Assembly (NCBI GenBank): GCA_017619315.1
Contig: JAFZSN010000004.1
Span: forward strand, 1-64,000
Source of the DNA: Candidatus Saccharimonadota bacterium
Lineage (GTDB): Bacteria; Patescibacteriota; Saccharimonadia; Saccharimonadales; Saccharimonadaceae
Reading direction: 5' to 3'
Length of the DNA: 64,000 nucleotides
This document shows, in pieces, positions 27,001-34,232 of the stretch; position 1 is the first letter of the stretch; each line of letters starts with the position of its first letter. A model generated the notes under the pieces. The model ran no database searches. It was not told where the DNA came from and saw only the letters and a program-made list of their open reading frames with translations. A program made the position numbers and the translations under genes.

Positions 27001-27388
27001 CCCTCTCGGTACCATTGATAATAAATGTAGCCCTTTCGGTCATCCAAGGATAATCACCAAAGTAAATATCCTGTTCCTTCTTTTCGCCGGTGGTCTTGTT
27101 CTCTAGTTCCACCAAGACGTGGAGTGGCGCTTCGTAAGTTGCAAGGTTGTACTTTGCACCACGCTCCGACTCCTTTGGTTCTTTAAAATAATAATCTTTG
27201 AAACGAAGAGAGAGTTTCTGCCCGGTGTAGTCGTCGATCGGATTCAACTCCTCGAAAACTTCCCGAAGACCATTTTGCACAAAATCAGCCCACGAATCCT
27301 TCTGATGCGCGGTTAAATCTGGTATTGGCAAAGCCTGATCACCTTCGGTAAAGAAAACTCTTTCTTTCTGACTAGGTTTTGTAACCAT
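24008..27388 (-). CDS. rpoB: RNA polymerase beta subunit
   Basis: The protein has 1126 aa, at the short end of bacterial RpoB (insertions missing). Conserved parts: HAYNL-type opening replaced by [20 protein letters not shown], rifampicin-region [20 protein letters not shown] with [65 protein letters not shown] and [20 protein letters not shown]. The C-terminus is an acidic tail ([20 protein letters not shown]). AAGAGG lies just before the ATG, inside the end of a 44-codon ORF. It is 1 nt from rpoC. Confidence 0.97.
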   Translation of the reverse strand: [1126 protein letters not shown]

Positions 27389-27389
27389 T

Positions 27390-27524
27390 CTACCTCTTTT
27401 TATTAGTGTTAATAGTATTTTTCAGCAACCAATCATACAGGAAAAACTTAACTCCTGCCACATTAATTACTTCAGCGCCGAAGACTACTGCCCAGTTCCC
27501 ACCTTGAAAGTCGCCACCTTCCAT
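27390..27524 (-). CDS. Small ORF (44 aa) directly upstream of rpoB
   Basis: ATG at 27524 opens a 44-codon frame (starts MEGGDFQGGNWAVVFGAEVI, then NVAGVKFFLYDWLLKNTINT, then NKKR) whose TAG lies 1 nt before the rpoB ATG and contains rpoB's ribosome site. The residue mix (hydrophobic core, basic end) looks coding rather than random. No clear ribosome site is present. A weak extended -10 (TGTGATAAT, 27564-27572) sits ~45 nt upstream. It could be a real small protein or a translated leader coupling to rpoB. No family is recognised. Confidence 0.45.
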   Translation of the reverse strand: MEGGDFQGGNWAVVFGAEVINVAGVKFFLYDWLLKNTINTNKKR

Positions 27525-27715
27525 AAGATACAAAAACAGGACACACTACTTCTTGTACTTAATATTATCACACCCGAGGCTCAGAATCAATACTATTTTT
27601 GCGATTTTTTCTCTAAAAACCCAAAATCCTCCATGAGCGATGGAGGATTTCAAGCCATATATAAGCTCTCAACTTTTTCTTTCAAGCCGACTCGCAGTTA
27701 GTTAGCTTATGTTTA
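27525..27715 (-). promoter_or_regulatory. Long leader of rpoBC with hairpin
   Basis: The leader has an 11-bp perfect hairpin (27624-27634 with 27640-27650, AAATCCTCCAT / ATGGAGGATTT) followed on the minus strand by TTTTGGGTTTTT. This looks like an attenuator or processing site. The arm ATGGAGGATTT contains a Shine-Dalgarno-like GGAGG, which would be hidden when paired. The remainder is AT-rich with a second weak promoter at 27564-27590. Confidence 0.4.
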
Positions 27716-27743
27716 ATTATACACGCCGAGCAACGATTGTCAA
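27716..27743 (-). promoter_or_regulatory. Consensus promoter of rpoBC
   Basis: TTGACA (27738-27743), 16-nt spacer, TATAAT (27716-27721): both hexamers are perfect. The predicted transcript has a leader of about 320 nt before rpoB. Confidence 0.75.
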
Positions 27744-27765
27744 GGACTTTTTTGAATCAAAAAAA

Positions 27766-27798
27766 GAAAAGACGCCGCTAAAACTAGCGACGCTTTTC
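27766..27798 (-). terminator. Terminator downstream of the 106-aa coiled-coil gene
   Basis: GAAAAGACGCCGCTA pairs with TAGCGACGCTTTTC, loop AAAC, followed on the minus strand by TTTTTTTGATTC. Its core is close to the terminator at 28341-28370. Confidence 0.75.
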
Positions 27799-27890
27799 TG
27801 AACTGAAAGGAGGAATATGATTATGAAAACTTGAAGACAACCGGCCTTCAACCATCAATCTTGAGGATTTCAGAATTAATCCTTATAAGC

Positions 27891-28211
27891 TCATCGTATT
27901 TTTTTGCAATATTCTCTTCTATTATCCGCCAACTTATGACTTATCATCACACCTTCTTCAACTAACCTATCGAGGCAACTCTCTAAACGTTGTTTGTTCA
28001 TAACGAGATCTTTGATCTCACGATCCTTCTTCTCCGTTGAATCTAAATTTTCGAGAAGCTTCGAAGTCAAACAAGAGCCCTCGTTCTCCAATTCAATCAC
28101 CTCTTTTAAGAGTTTCTCTCTCTGTTCTTTAAGAGAATCGAGATCCTGCTTTATTACGGTTTCCTGTTCCAACACAATTGAACGATTCGTTGAGCTTTCC
28201 GTATATCCCAT
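27891..28211 (-). CDS. Small coiled-coil protein
   Basis: The protein has 106 aa, nearly all of it one predicted coiled coil (about residues 12-95: VIKQDLDSLKEQREKLLKEV, KLLENLDSTEKKDREIKDLV). It is soluble, with no membrane part. A strong ribosome site AAGGAGGTG lies 9 nt before the ATG, and the stop is TGA. It is followed ~90 nt later by a terminator. Function is unknown. It sits in the same direction as the larger HTH/coiled-coil gene at 28375; a structural or scaffold role is a guess. Confidence 0.6.
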   Translation of the reverse strand: MGYTESSTNRSIVLEQETVIKQDLDSLKEQREKLLKEVIELENEGSCLTSKLLENLDSTEKKDREIKDLVMNKQRLESCLDRLVEEGVMISHKLADNRREYCKKIR

Positions 28212-28340
28212 AAAAGATACACCTCCTTCTTTGTAAAGATCGAGTCTATAATGTATTACCTCACCAATAAGACTTTTGTTAATATTGTTGTATCACGGAT
28301 AAGAAGGATAGTCAATCGATAAGTATTTACTCTCTAAAAG

Positions 28341-28370
28341 AAAAAACGCCGCTATAATTAGCGACGTTTT
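28341..28370 (-). terminator. Terminator of the HTH/coiled-coil gene
   Basis: AAAACGCCGCTA pairs with TAGCGACGTTTT, loop TAAT, with a T-run on the minus strand. Strong similarity to 27766-27798 suggests duplication of the gene end. Confidence 0.75.
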
Positions 28371-28374
28371 CCTA

Positions 28375-29412
28375 TTAGGGGGTGCAGAAGAGCCGCAAAT
28401 AGACTAATTCTGCATCTCTTCTTTCAAAACGAACATCAAAAGACGCGGGAAACCCGCCGAGAAGAATCTGTCGAAGCTTCACGATATTCCTGATATCCAC
28501 GAGCCGAAGCTCCATGCAGGCAGGATCATGAACGAGCTTATCGAAAAGCGTATTCGATTCATCTGATTCTTTGAGAACACCATCGAGATATTCCCTAAGG
28601 CCCTCACGACAAAATCGACGATCCGCCTCCAGCTTTATCTCTTTGTCAAGAACAAAGATCGTCACCTTCTCCTGTCTTTCGATCTCCTCACGGATGGCGC
28701 TCAGCTCTCTCTTCTTTGAATCAACAGCCTTTAAGAGCTCAGCCAGTTCATCGGAGAGCAGCGAAGCCTTTTCATTTAAGGCGTCGAGAGCACCATTTGT
28801 TTCGATAATCTCAACTGCTTCTTCGATAGAGTCCTTTGCTACAACTTTTTCCGCCTGCTCTGCTGTTCCCTCAACTACGGATTCCTCAGCTGCTTCTTCC
28901 ACTACGGATTCCTCCGAAGTTTCTACCGGCACTTCCTGCTCCGCGTCAGTAACAGTTTCCTCCGGAGTTTCCTCTATCGGATCCCCGTCAAGCATATCGA
29001 GCTCGGTTTCCTGAGTAACTCCAATCATGGGCACATCACTCGCCGACTCAAGCAAGACTGAACCCGAAGATTCATCGAAGATCCCAAGAATTTTCTTGGC
29101 ATCGTCCGCCAACTTATTCTCGGGCTTATCCGGAGCATTTACTGCCTCACGGTACCGCTTGACGGTATCGTCCACCTTTTTTGGTGGTTTCTGGTACTCA
29201 CCAGTTTTCTGATAAGCCAGATCGTTCCGCCGTAGCCGTTCAGCAACACTATCCTGCTTAAAACTCGTCTTATAGATGAATTTAAGCTGAGAAACAATAT
29301 CCTGCTCAGAGCAGTGATATTTATCGCAGAACCATTTCATCCCGTACCCACACTTAAGAGCATAGGTGATATCGTAGAGTGTCAAAGCGTTTAAATCGTC
29401 TTTTCTTGCCAT
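28375..29412 (-). CDS. HTH-like, acidic linker and coiled-coil protein of unknown function
   Basis: The protein has 345 aa from ATG 29412, set by AAAGGAGGG (longer frame rejected). Residues 1-60 look like a small helical DNA- or protein-binding domain (LTLYDITYALKCGYGMKWFC, CSEQDIVSQLKFIYK). About 110-190 is a Glu/Val/Thr-rich repeat linker (EETPEETVTD, SEESVVEEAAEESVVEG). About 200-245 is a coiled coil (LSDELAELLKAVDSKKRELS). The C-terminal ~95 residues (EADRRFCREGLREYLDGVLK...LVYLRLFCTP) form an unrecognised globular domain. An extended -10 TGCTATAAT lies at 29469-29477. It is divergent from the unknown pair at 29572-33131, so a regulator role is possible but unproven. Confidence 0.6.
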   Translation of the reverse strand: MARKDDLNALTLYDITYALKCGYGMKWFCDKYHCSEQDIVSQLKFIYKTSFKQDSVAERLRRNDLAYQKTGEYQKPPKKVDDTVKRYREAVNAPDKPENKLADDAKKILGIFDESSGSVLLESASDVPMIGVTQETELDMLDGDPIEETPEETVTDAEQEVPVETSEESVVEEAAEESVVEGTAEQAEKVVAKDSIEEAVEIIETNGALDALNEKASLLSDELAELLKAVDSKKRELSAIREEIERQEKVTIFVLDKEIKLEADRRFCREGLREYLDGVLKESDESNTLFDKLVHDPACMELRLVDIRNIVKLRQILLGGFPASFDVRFERRDAELVYLRLFCTP

Positions 29413-29468
29413 TTTTCCCTCCTTTTTGGTAAAGAACACGTTTTTTCAAAAATAAAACAACCAAAACA

Positions 29469-29537
29469 ATTATAGCATAAATTCCCAAAAAAGTCAATCA
29501 GATTCCCCTTGTATAACCATATCCAGTATGATAAAAT
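29469..29537. promoter_or_regulatory. Divergent promoters between HTH/coiled-coil gene and unknown gene pair
   Basis: Minus: TGCTATAAT (-10 at 29469-29474). Plus: TTGTAT (29509-29514), 17 nt, TAAAAT (29532-29537) with TG extension. Confidence 0.6.
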
Positions 29538-29571
29538 TAAACAAAGAAAGAGGTAATATTAAAGGATTATT

Positions 29572-31005
29572 ATGGAAGATTTTGAAAACCACACAAAAGG
29601 CCGCATTGAAAAAATGTATGAAAACCCCAATGGCGAGTATTACAATGAGAACGACAATTCAGAAGAAAGCTACGAGGGCAACGACAAGAATAACGAAACC
29701 AAATCGGACGACGCAATGTCTATCGAGAGAAGAATGAGTAGCAGTGCCTTAAATGAAGTTATTAAGAGTGGTGAGAATCAAAATGAAGCCCTCGAGAGCA
29801 TAAATAACTCCTATATGGAGCTTGCGACCCCAGGCGTAAAAGCTGTCGAAAGGTATTGTGGTACCGAAATTGCCAACAATGTCAAACTTGAGCTTAATAG
29901 AATCGACCGAATGCGCTATGAATCCCTAGACGAAAAAGAAAGCAGAGGTGAACTCAGCAAAAGAGACATCGAGAACACCAAAAAACTTAGTATTTTTGGA
30001 ATCTATGCAGGCGAGCTAACCTCAGAACAAGCAGAAAAAGCACGAAGATTTGCGACCAACGAGGATCCCGAAGCAGAAAAAACCAAAGTAGACTACATTT
30101 ACGACGCTTATCTAAGGGCGAAAAACACCAAAAACCACCGCGTCGACGGAAAAGAACCAGCATATTATAATGAAAGAGAAATCGGAAGAAGAGAAGAGAT
30201 AGAAGAAAAATACAAATTATGGGACAAAGGTGAATTCGATACGGAGAGAGGTTTCGACTTTGAAAAAGCCTTTGAACGCTTAGTTAGAGAAGGCGGCCAC
30301 GGCAGCCCAGAACAAATTAGAAATCTACTAATGGACGAGCAGTTGACTCTAGATGACCTCAGGAACCTTGATTTAGTCAGAGAAAAAGAAGAGCTTGAAA
30401 TTGGCCCATTTACCGACGACGACCTACAAGATATTGTAGTTTTCACCAAACGTATGTACGTCGAACCAAATTCACCACGCTATAAACAGGCTATTTCCAC
30501 AATATTCCAAGAAATTGCTCCAAAAGGGGTCAGTCGTCTCGACGAGAGTGCTCTTCAACGCTACATCGCTGAAAATATAGTTCAAGATCTACGCCCCAAA
30601 GCGCAAGAATTAATTCAACTTACAGCAGCTACTTGTCTTGATTTCCAAAAAATCGACAAGCCCGACAAAAACGAAGTAGCCAATCTTAAAGAATACAACA
30701 AGGCGAAAATCGCCATAAGAGAGATTGGGGGATATCTTCGCAAATTATTCTACAGAGAAGACGAAGTCAAGAAACGCTTCAATACAACCAAGCCAATGAA
30801 CAAAGAGTTCTTTTCAGAGGTATTGGCCGAAGCTAACAACTTATCCGAAGACCGTATCAATTTCCTAGACGAAAACCAAATGCAATTCTTAACCAAGCTA
30901 AACGATTGGTCCATAGACCTTCTAACTCACATAAGAACTCTTAAGGGCGATGAAGATTCTAGTGGCAACACTAAGCCTTCACTCTTCTCGGATGATTATG
31001 ACTAA
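29572..31005 (+). CDS. Unknown soluble charged protein, first gene of an unknown pair
   Basis: The protein has 477 aa; ATG is preceded by AAAGGA. The first ~50 residues are Asn/Glu/Asp-rich and probably disordered (ENDNSEESYEGNDKNNETKS); the rest is highly charged and helical. There is no signal peptide or membrane segment. Notable segments: KAFERLVREGGHGSPEQIRN, LTLDDLRNLDLVREKEELE and IREIGGYLRKLFYREDEVKK. It ends TAATG, overlapping the next gene by 1 nt, so both are co-translated. No family is recognised. It could be a lineage-specific complex, secreted effector without visible signal, or phage-derived gene; none can be chosen from sequence. Confidence 0.7.
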   Translation: MEDFENHTKGRIEKMYENPNGEYYNENDNSEESYEGNDKNNETKSDDAMSIERRMSSSALNEVIKSGENQNEALESINNSYMELATPGVKAVERYCGTEIANNVKLELNRIDRMRYESLDEKESRGELSKRDIENTKKLSIFGIYAGELTSEQAEKARRFATNEDPEAEKTKVDYIYDAYLRAKNTKNHRVDGKEPAYYNEREIGRREEIEEKYKLWDKGEFDTERGFDFEKAFERLVREGGHGSPEQIRNLLMDEQLTLDDLRNLDLVREKEELEIGPFTDDDLQDIVVFTKRMYVEPNSPRYKQAISTIFQEIAPKGVSRLDESALQRYIAENIVQDLRPKAQELIQLTAATCLDFQKIDKPDKNEVANLKEYNKAKIAIREIGGYLRKLFYREDEVKKRFNTTKPMNKEFFSEVLAEANNLSEDRINFLDENQMQFLTKLNDWSIDLLTHIRTLKGDEDSSGNTKPSLFSDDYD

Positions 31006-33131
31006 TGAAAAAAGAATTCGAACACGATTTTGGAAATACGAAAGAGCCCACCATTGAGCCGATTGTCGATAACGTAGACAATACTCCACCCGAAGCAGAA
31101 AAATCAAACAACGAAAAACAATCACCTCTGTTATCGGAGGGCGAGGCTCTCCTTCGTAAAATCGGCGAATTACCAGAAAACCATCACATCGACACAAAAT
31201 ACAAGCTACTATTTTCAACCATCGACAATACCGAAAACGACCTAGGGTTTGACATCCGCACACGAAAAAACGCTACTTTTACCCCTCTAGGGCTAGAATA
31301 TAAGGGCAAGCGCCATCCTTATCGTGAAGATGTCAGGCCTTTCATCCACGAAATGGCATGTAACTCCGACAAGCTTGAATACTTAGACGATAAATCTCTC
31401 GCTAAAGAGATCGATTCAATCAATTCCGCTTGGAAAGGCCCATTCAAAGCCAAGCTAAGAGAATACTATCTACCCGGAATCGTCCAAGAATACCAGAAAG
31501 AAGAAGACGAGTTATTAAAGGAAATTCGAGAGCTTGAATACAAAGATTCCATAGTTAGAAAAGACAATGAACTGAGGCGAAAAATAGAAGAAGAAAAAAG
31601 AAATAAAGAAAAACAAGAAAAGAAAGAGAACAAAGAAAAAACAAAAAACGAAAACACCAATGAGCGAGACAAAGAAATAAACCACTTTGGTCAAGAATTC
31701 AGGCGTCAAAGAATTAAATTCCTTAATGAGTATGTCGACCCCGGGAGTAAAGAGATAGGGTATGCCAGAAAGCTAATGCGTAACTATTCCTATAGTATCG
31801 GCTTTAGTTACTACAACAAGTACAGGGACAAAAACTCTCCCGAAGCTCAAGGGGTCCACAACGATCTCACCAATACATACGATTTTTGTACAGAAATGAG
31901 GAGGAGGCTAAGTAGAGGGCAACCCGTAGAAAGCCCAGAAGAAGCAAAGAAAGCACTACTCGAATACTTGAAAGAAAAAACACCCAACGCCAACGACGAG
32001 CTACTTGGGTACGTAAAAAAGATCGAGGAGATATCTAGCGAAAGGTATGGAGAAATACTCCCTAAATATGGAAGCCTAAATTTTACCCCTTACAGAAAAC
32101 AGATCCAAAAGCTCAGAGAAGAAAAAGGAAAGTTAACGAGAGCAAGAAAGCAATCGATCAATGAAGATATCAACCAACTTATAGAAAGCAAAATAGGAGA
32201 AATCGAAGATCACATTATGACTTTGATTGAACCGGGTGTAGTATCTAGCAAAATCGGCATCACTACAACTGGCACTATTTCATTAGGTATACGCGGGCCG
32301 GTTAACACAACCGAAATAAAGACACCTTATGGCAACCAACCCTTTTCCCCACTCAGTCCCAAGGTAATGCAAGTCTTCACCAACAAAACCGAAGCTAGAT
32401 TTTGGAGGGAAACCTGGAATAATCTGGCAGATGAAAACTCAGGACAAATCGCCAAAGCCCTATGGAGAGAAGCTTCCGAAGCGTCAGAAAAATATAAAGA
32501 CAAATTCGACAACGAAGCTACGGTGCTGCTAAAAGAATATCAAATCGCACCTCCAGAACTATTTAACGAACAAACCGGAGAGTTTCATGATTCCCTACAG
32601 CCTCAAGATGTCGAAATTATGAAATCGATTCTCCCCACACTAGGCCCTTTTATTAAGAGAATAAGACTGACTCGAGCCGAGCCAGCCAATAAAGAATTCA
32701 CCCTAAAAGAAACCCGCCTCTCAATATTACGATTTCTTACCGGGCATGATTATATCGAAGATTTATCACTCGTAGATAAGGATGGCACAGTAGACATTGG
32801 GGCGTTTGGAATCTTACTACGTAATTCGGGTCCAGACAAGGCCGACAAGGCCATCGCAAGGCTAACTCTACAAATGGGGGCCTCGATTTACAAAGATCTA
32901 CATCCCGCAAAAAAACGCGATTTTTCAATACTCTTAGGCAACCAAACCAATATCTCCGAAGCCGAATATTATCGTATCTATAGAGAAAAAGTCCCCAACC
33001 CTAACACTAGAAGACAATTAATTGAACGTGGATTCTTCTTGGTCGAATTCAACAAATTCCTAAAAAAAGAATCTTCGAAAGATATGGCTCAGTACTTTGA
33101 AGAAATAAAGTTCAATTATAAGAAAAACTAG
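31005..33131 (+). CDS. Unknown large charged protein, second gene of the pair
   Basis: The protein has 708 aa. Residues 1-45 are acidic and disordered-like, and ~50-160 form a helical domain. About 165-225 is a very strong Lys/Glu coiled coil (KIEEEKRNKEKQEKKENKEK). Residues 225-430 are helical, and 430-480 include a Gly/Thr strand region (GITTTGTISLGIRGPVNTTE). The C-terminal ~230 residues (FLTGHDYIEDLSLVDKDGTV, LTLQMGASIYKDLHPAKKRD) look globular. No membrane helix, signal peptide or known catalytic motif is visible. It overlaps the 477-aa gene by one base and is followed by a terminator shared with khpA. Confidence 0.7.
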   Translation: MKKEFEHDFGNTKEPTIEPIVDNVDNTPPEAEKSNNEKQSPLLSEGEALLRKIGELPENHHIDTKYKLLFSTIDNTENDLGFDIRTRKNATFTPLGLEYKGKRHPYREDVRPFIHEMACNSDKLEYLDDKSLAKEIDSINSAWKGPFKAKLREYYLPGIVQEYQKEEDELLKEIRELEYKDSIVRKDNELRRKIEEEKRNKEKQEKKENKEKTKNENTNERDKEINHFGQEFRRQRIKFLNEYVDPGSKEIGYARKLMRNYSYSIGFSYYNKYRDKNSPEAQGVHNDLTNTYDFCTEMRRRLSRGQPVESPEEAKKALLEYLKEKTPNANDELLGYVKKIEEISSERYGEILPKYGSLNFTPYRKQIQKLREEKGKLTRARKQSINEDINQLIESKIGEIEDHIMTLIEPGVVSSKIGITTTGTISLGIRGPVNTTEIKTPYGNQPFSPLSPKVMQVFTNKTEARFWRETWNNLADENSGQIAKALWREASEASEKYKDKFDNEATVLLKEYQIAPPELFNEQTGEFHDSLQPQDVEIMKSILPTLGPFIKRIRLTRAEPANKEFTLKETRLSILRFLTGHDYIEDLSLVDKDGTVDIGAFGILLRNSGPDKADKAIARLTLQMGASIYKDLHPAKKRDFSILLGNQTNISEAEYYRIYREKVPNPNTRRQLIERGFFLVEFNKFLKKESSKDMAQYFEEIKFNYKKN

Positions 33132-33152
33132 TAATATTAGCCCTACCAACAA

Positions 33153-33175
33153 AACCCCGCTTCGAAAGCGGGGTT
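33153..33175. terminator. Bidirectional terminator between unknown pair and khpA
   Basis: Stem AACCCCGCTT / AAGCGGGGTT with a short loop between convergent genes. Confidence 0.8.
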
Positions 33176-33195
33176 CTTGTTACTTATTCCTAAAA

Positions 33196-33648
33196 TTAGA
33201 TATCTAGATCATCAAGATCAGCGAGCTCAGCTCTCGTTTTCTCAGCAAGCTCAGAAGTACCCTCTTCTTCGTCGTCATCATCTTCGTCCTCTTCCTCAAC
33301 TTCCTCAACCTCTTCGACCTCTTCATCCTCTACGTCTTCTTTCTTTTCTTCTTTCTTGCTCTTCTTGGCCTCAGTCTTCTTCGTCTCGCCTTCTTCGTCT
33401 TCGTCAGTATTTACGATCTTCAAATTAAATCTTGCATCTTGCTTGGTGCCAAGTGCGCGGAGTAAAACACGAATCGCCTGCGCTGTTACGCCTCGTTTAC
33501 CGATAACGCGGCCGACGTCAGATGGATCTACGGTCAAAGTAAGAAGCACACCCTTTTCATCGATTACTCTTTCCACTGCTACCTTTTCAGGATTGTTGAC
33601 TAATGTTTTTACGATATATTCTACGAATTGTTGGTCGATAGTAGCCAT
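33196..33648 (-). CDS. khpA: KH-domain RNA-binding protein (KhpA-like) with acidic tail
   Basis: The protein has 150 aa. Residues 1-80 are a single KH domain of the KhpA type (MATIDQQFVEYIVKTLVNNP, GRVIGKRGVTAQAIR with the GxxG loop GKRG at 50-53). The remainder is Lys/Glu then Glu/Asp-rich, with nearly pure acidic stretches (about 105-135). KhpA binds RNA, often with KhpB, and affects translation and cell division; it is commonly next to rpsP as here. The acidic tail is an unusual addition. The promoter (TGTTATAAT, -10 about 33677-33682) is preceded by a hairpin that separates it from rpsP. Confidence 0.85.
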   Translation of the reverse strand: MATIDQQFVEYIVKTLVNNPEKVAVERVIDEKGVLLTLTVDPSDVGRVIGKRGVTAQAIRVLLRALGTKQDARFNLKIVNTDEDEEGETKKTEAKKSKKEEKKEDVEDEEVEEVEEVEEEDEDDDDEEEGTSELAEKTRAELADLDDLDI

Positions 33649-33688
33649 GTTAATTCTCCATTTAGTTTATACTTTTTTATTATAACAC

Positions 33689-33717
33689 AAAAATAGTCCC
33701 AAGACGGGACTATTTTA
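33689..33717. terminator. Hairpin between rpsP and khpA
   Basis: AAAATAGTCCC / GGGACTATTTT with loop AAGAC; T-runs on both sides. It should end rpsP transcription on the minus strand. Confidence 0.75.
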
Positions 33718-33732
33718 TTTTGGATCTTAAAC

Positions 33733-34152
33733 TTAAGCTTCCGCAGGAGTTTCCTCGGCTGGAGCTTCAGCAGCTTCAGCAGGTGCTTCAGCTGGTGCCT
33801 CAGCAGGAGCTTCAGGAGCTTCAGCTGGCGCCTCTTCCTTTGGCTGATTCTTACGAAGCTTATCAGCGTGCTTTGCGGTAGCCTTCTTAGGAGTAGGCTC
33901 TTTATACCACTTAGGTAGCTTGATACCATTTTTCTTCAAGATAAAAGCAACTCTCGAAGACGGCTGTGCGCCATTTGATAAATATTTATTTACTGCATCC
34001 TTATCTAGGGTCAAAGCCTTAGTTGCGGGATTGTAGTTGCCGACCTCAGCCACCACGCGTCCCGAAAGCGGATGACGCTGTGATTCTTGGACGACTATCC
34101 GGTACGTTGGATAATGTGACCGGCCATTACGTTGCATGCGAATCGCTAGCAT
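33733..34152 (-). CDS. rpsP: 30S ribosomal protein S16 (bS16) with Ala/Pro/Glu tail
   Basis: The protein has 139 aa. The first ~90 are S16 (MLAIRMQRNGRSHYPTYRIV, GRVVAEVGNYNPATK, KYLSNGAQPSSRV), and the last ~50 form a repetitive Ala/Pro/Glu tail (APAEAPEAPAEAPAEAPAE). S16 helps assemble the 30S body. Such a tail is not part of normal S16. ATG follows AAGGAG at the usual spacing. Confidence 0.95.
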   Translation of the reverse strand: MLAIRMQRNGRSHYPTYRIVVQESQRHPLSGRVVAEVGNYNPATKALTLDKDAVNKYLSNGAQPSSRVAFILKKNGIKLPKWYKEPTPKKATAKHADKLRKNQPKEEAPAEAPEAPAEAPAEAPAEAAEAPAEETPAEA

Positions 34153-34205
34153 TTTTTCTCCTTAAATTAGTTATCCGAATCATTATAACACATTTTTTTA
34201 AAAAT

Positions 34206-34232
34206 AAAAAGAGGAGACCAATAGCCTCCTCA
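34206..34232 (-). terminator. Terminator of the 202-aa unknown gene
   Basis: GAGGAGGC / GTCTCCTC stem on the minus strand followed by TTTTTATTTT. Confidence 0.7.

Noticed and set aside
24008..27388. Frameshift or missing parts in rpoB because of its short length
   Set aside because: All conserved blocks are present and in order; the length difference is due to absent lineage insertions.
33177..33428. Plus-strand Leu/Arg/Pro-rich frame opposite khpA
   Set aside because: Shadow of the acidic tail of khpA.
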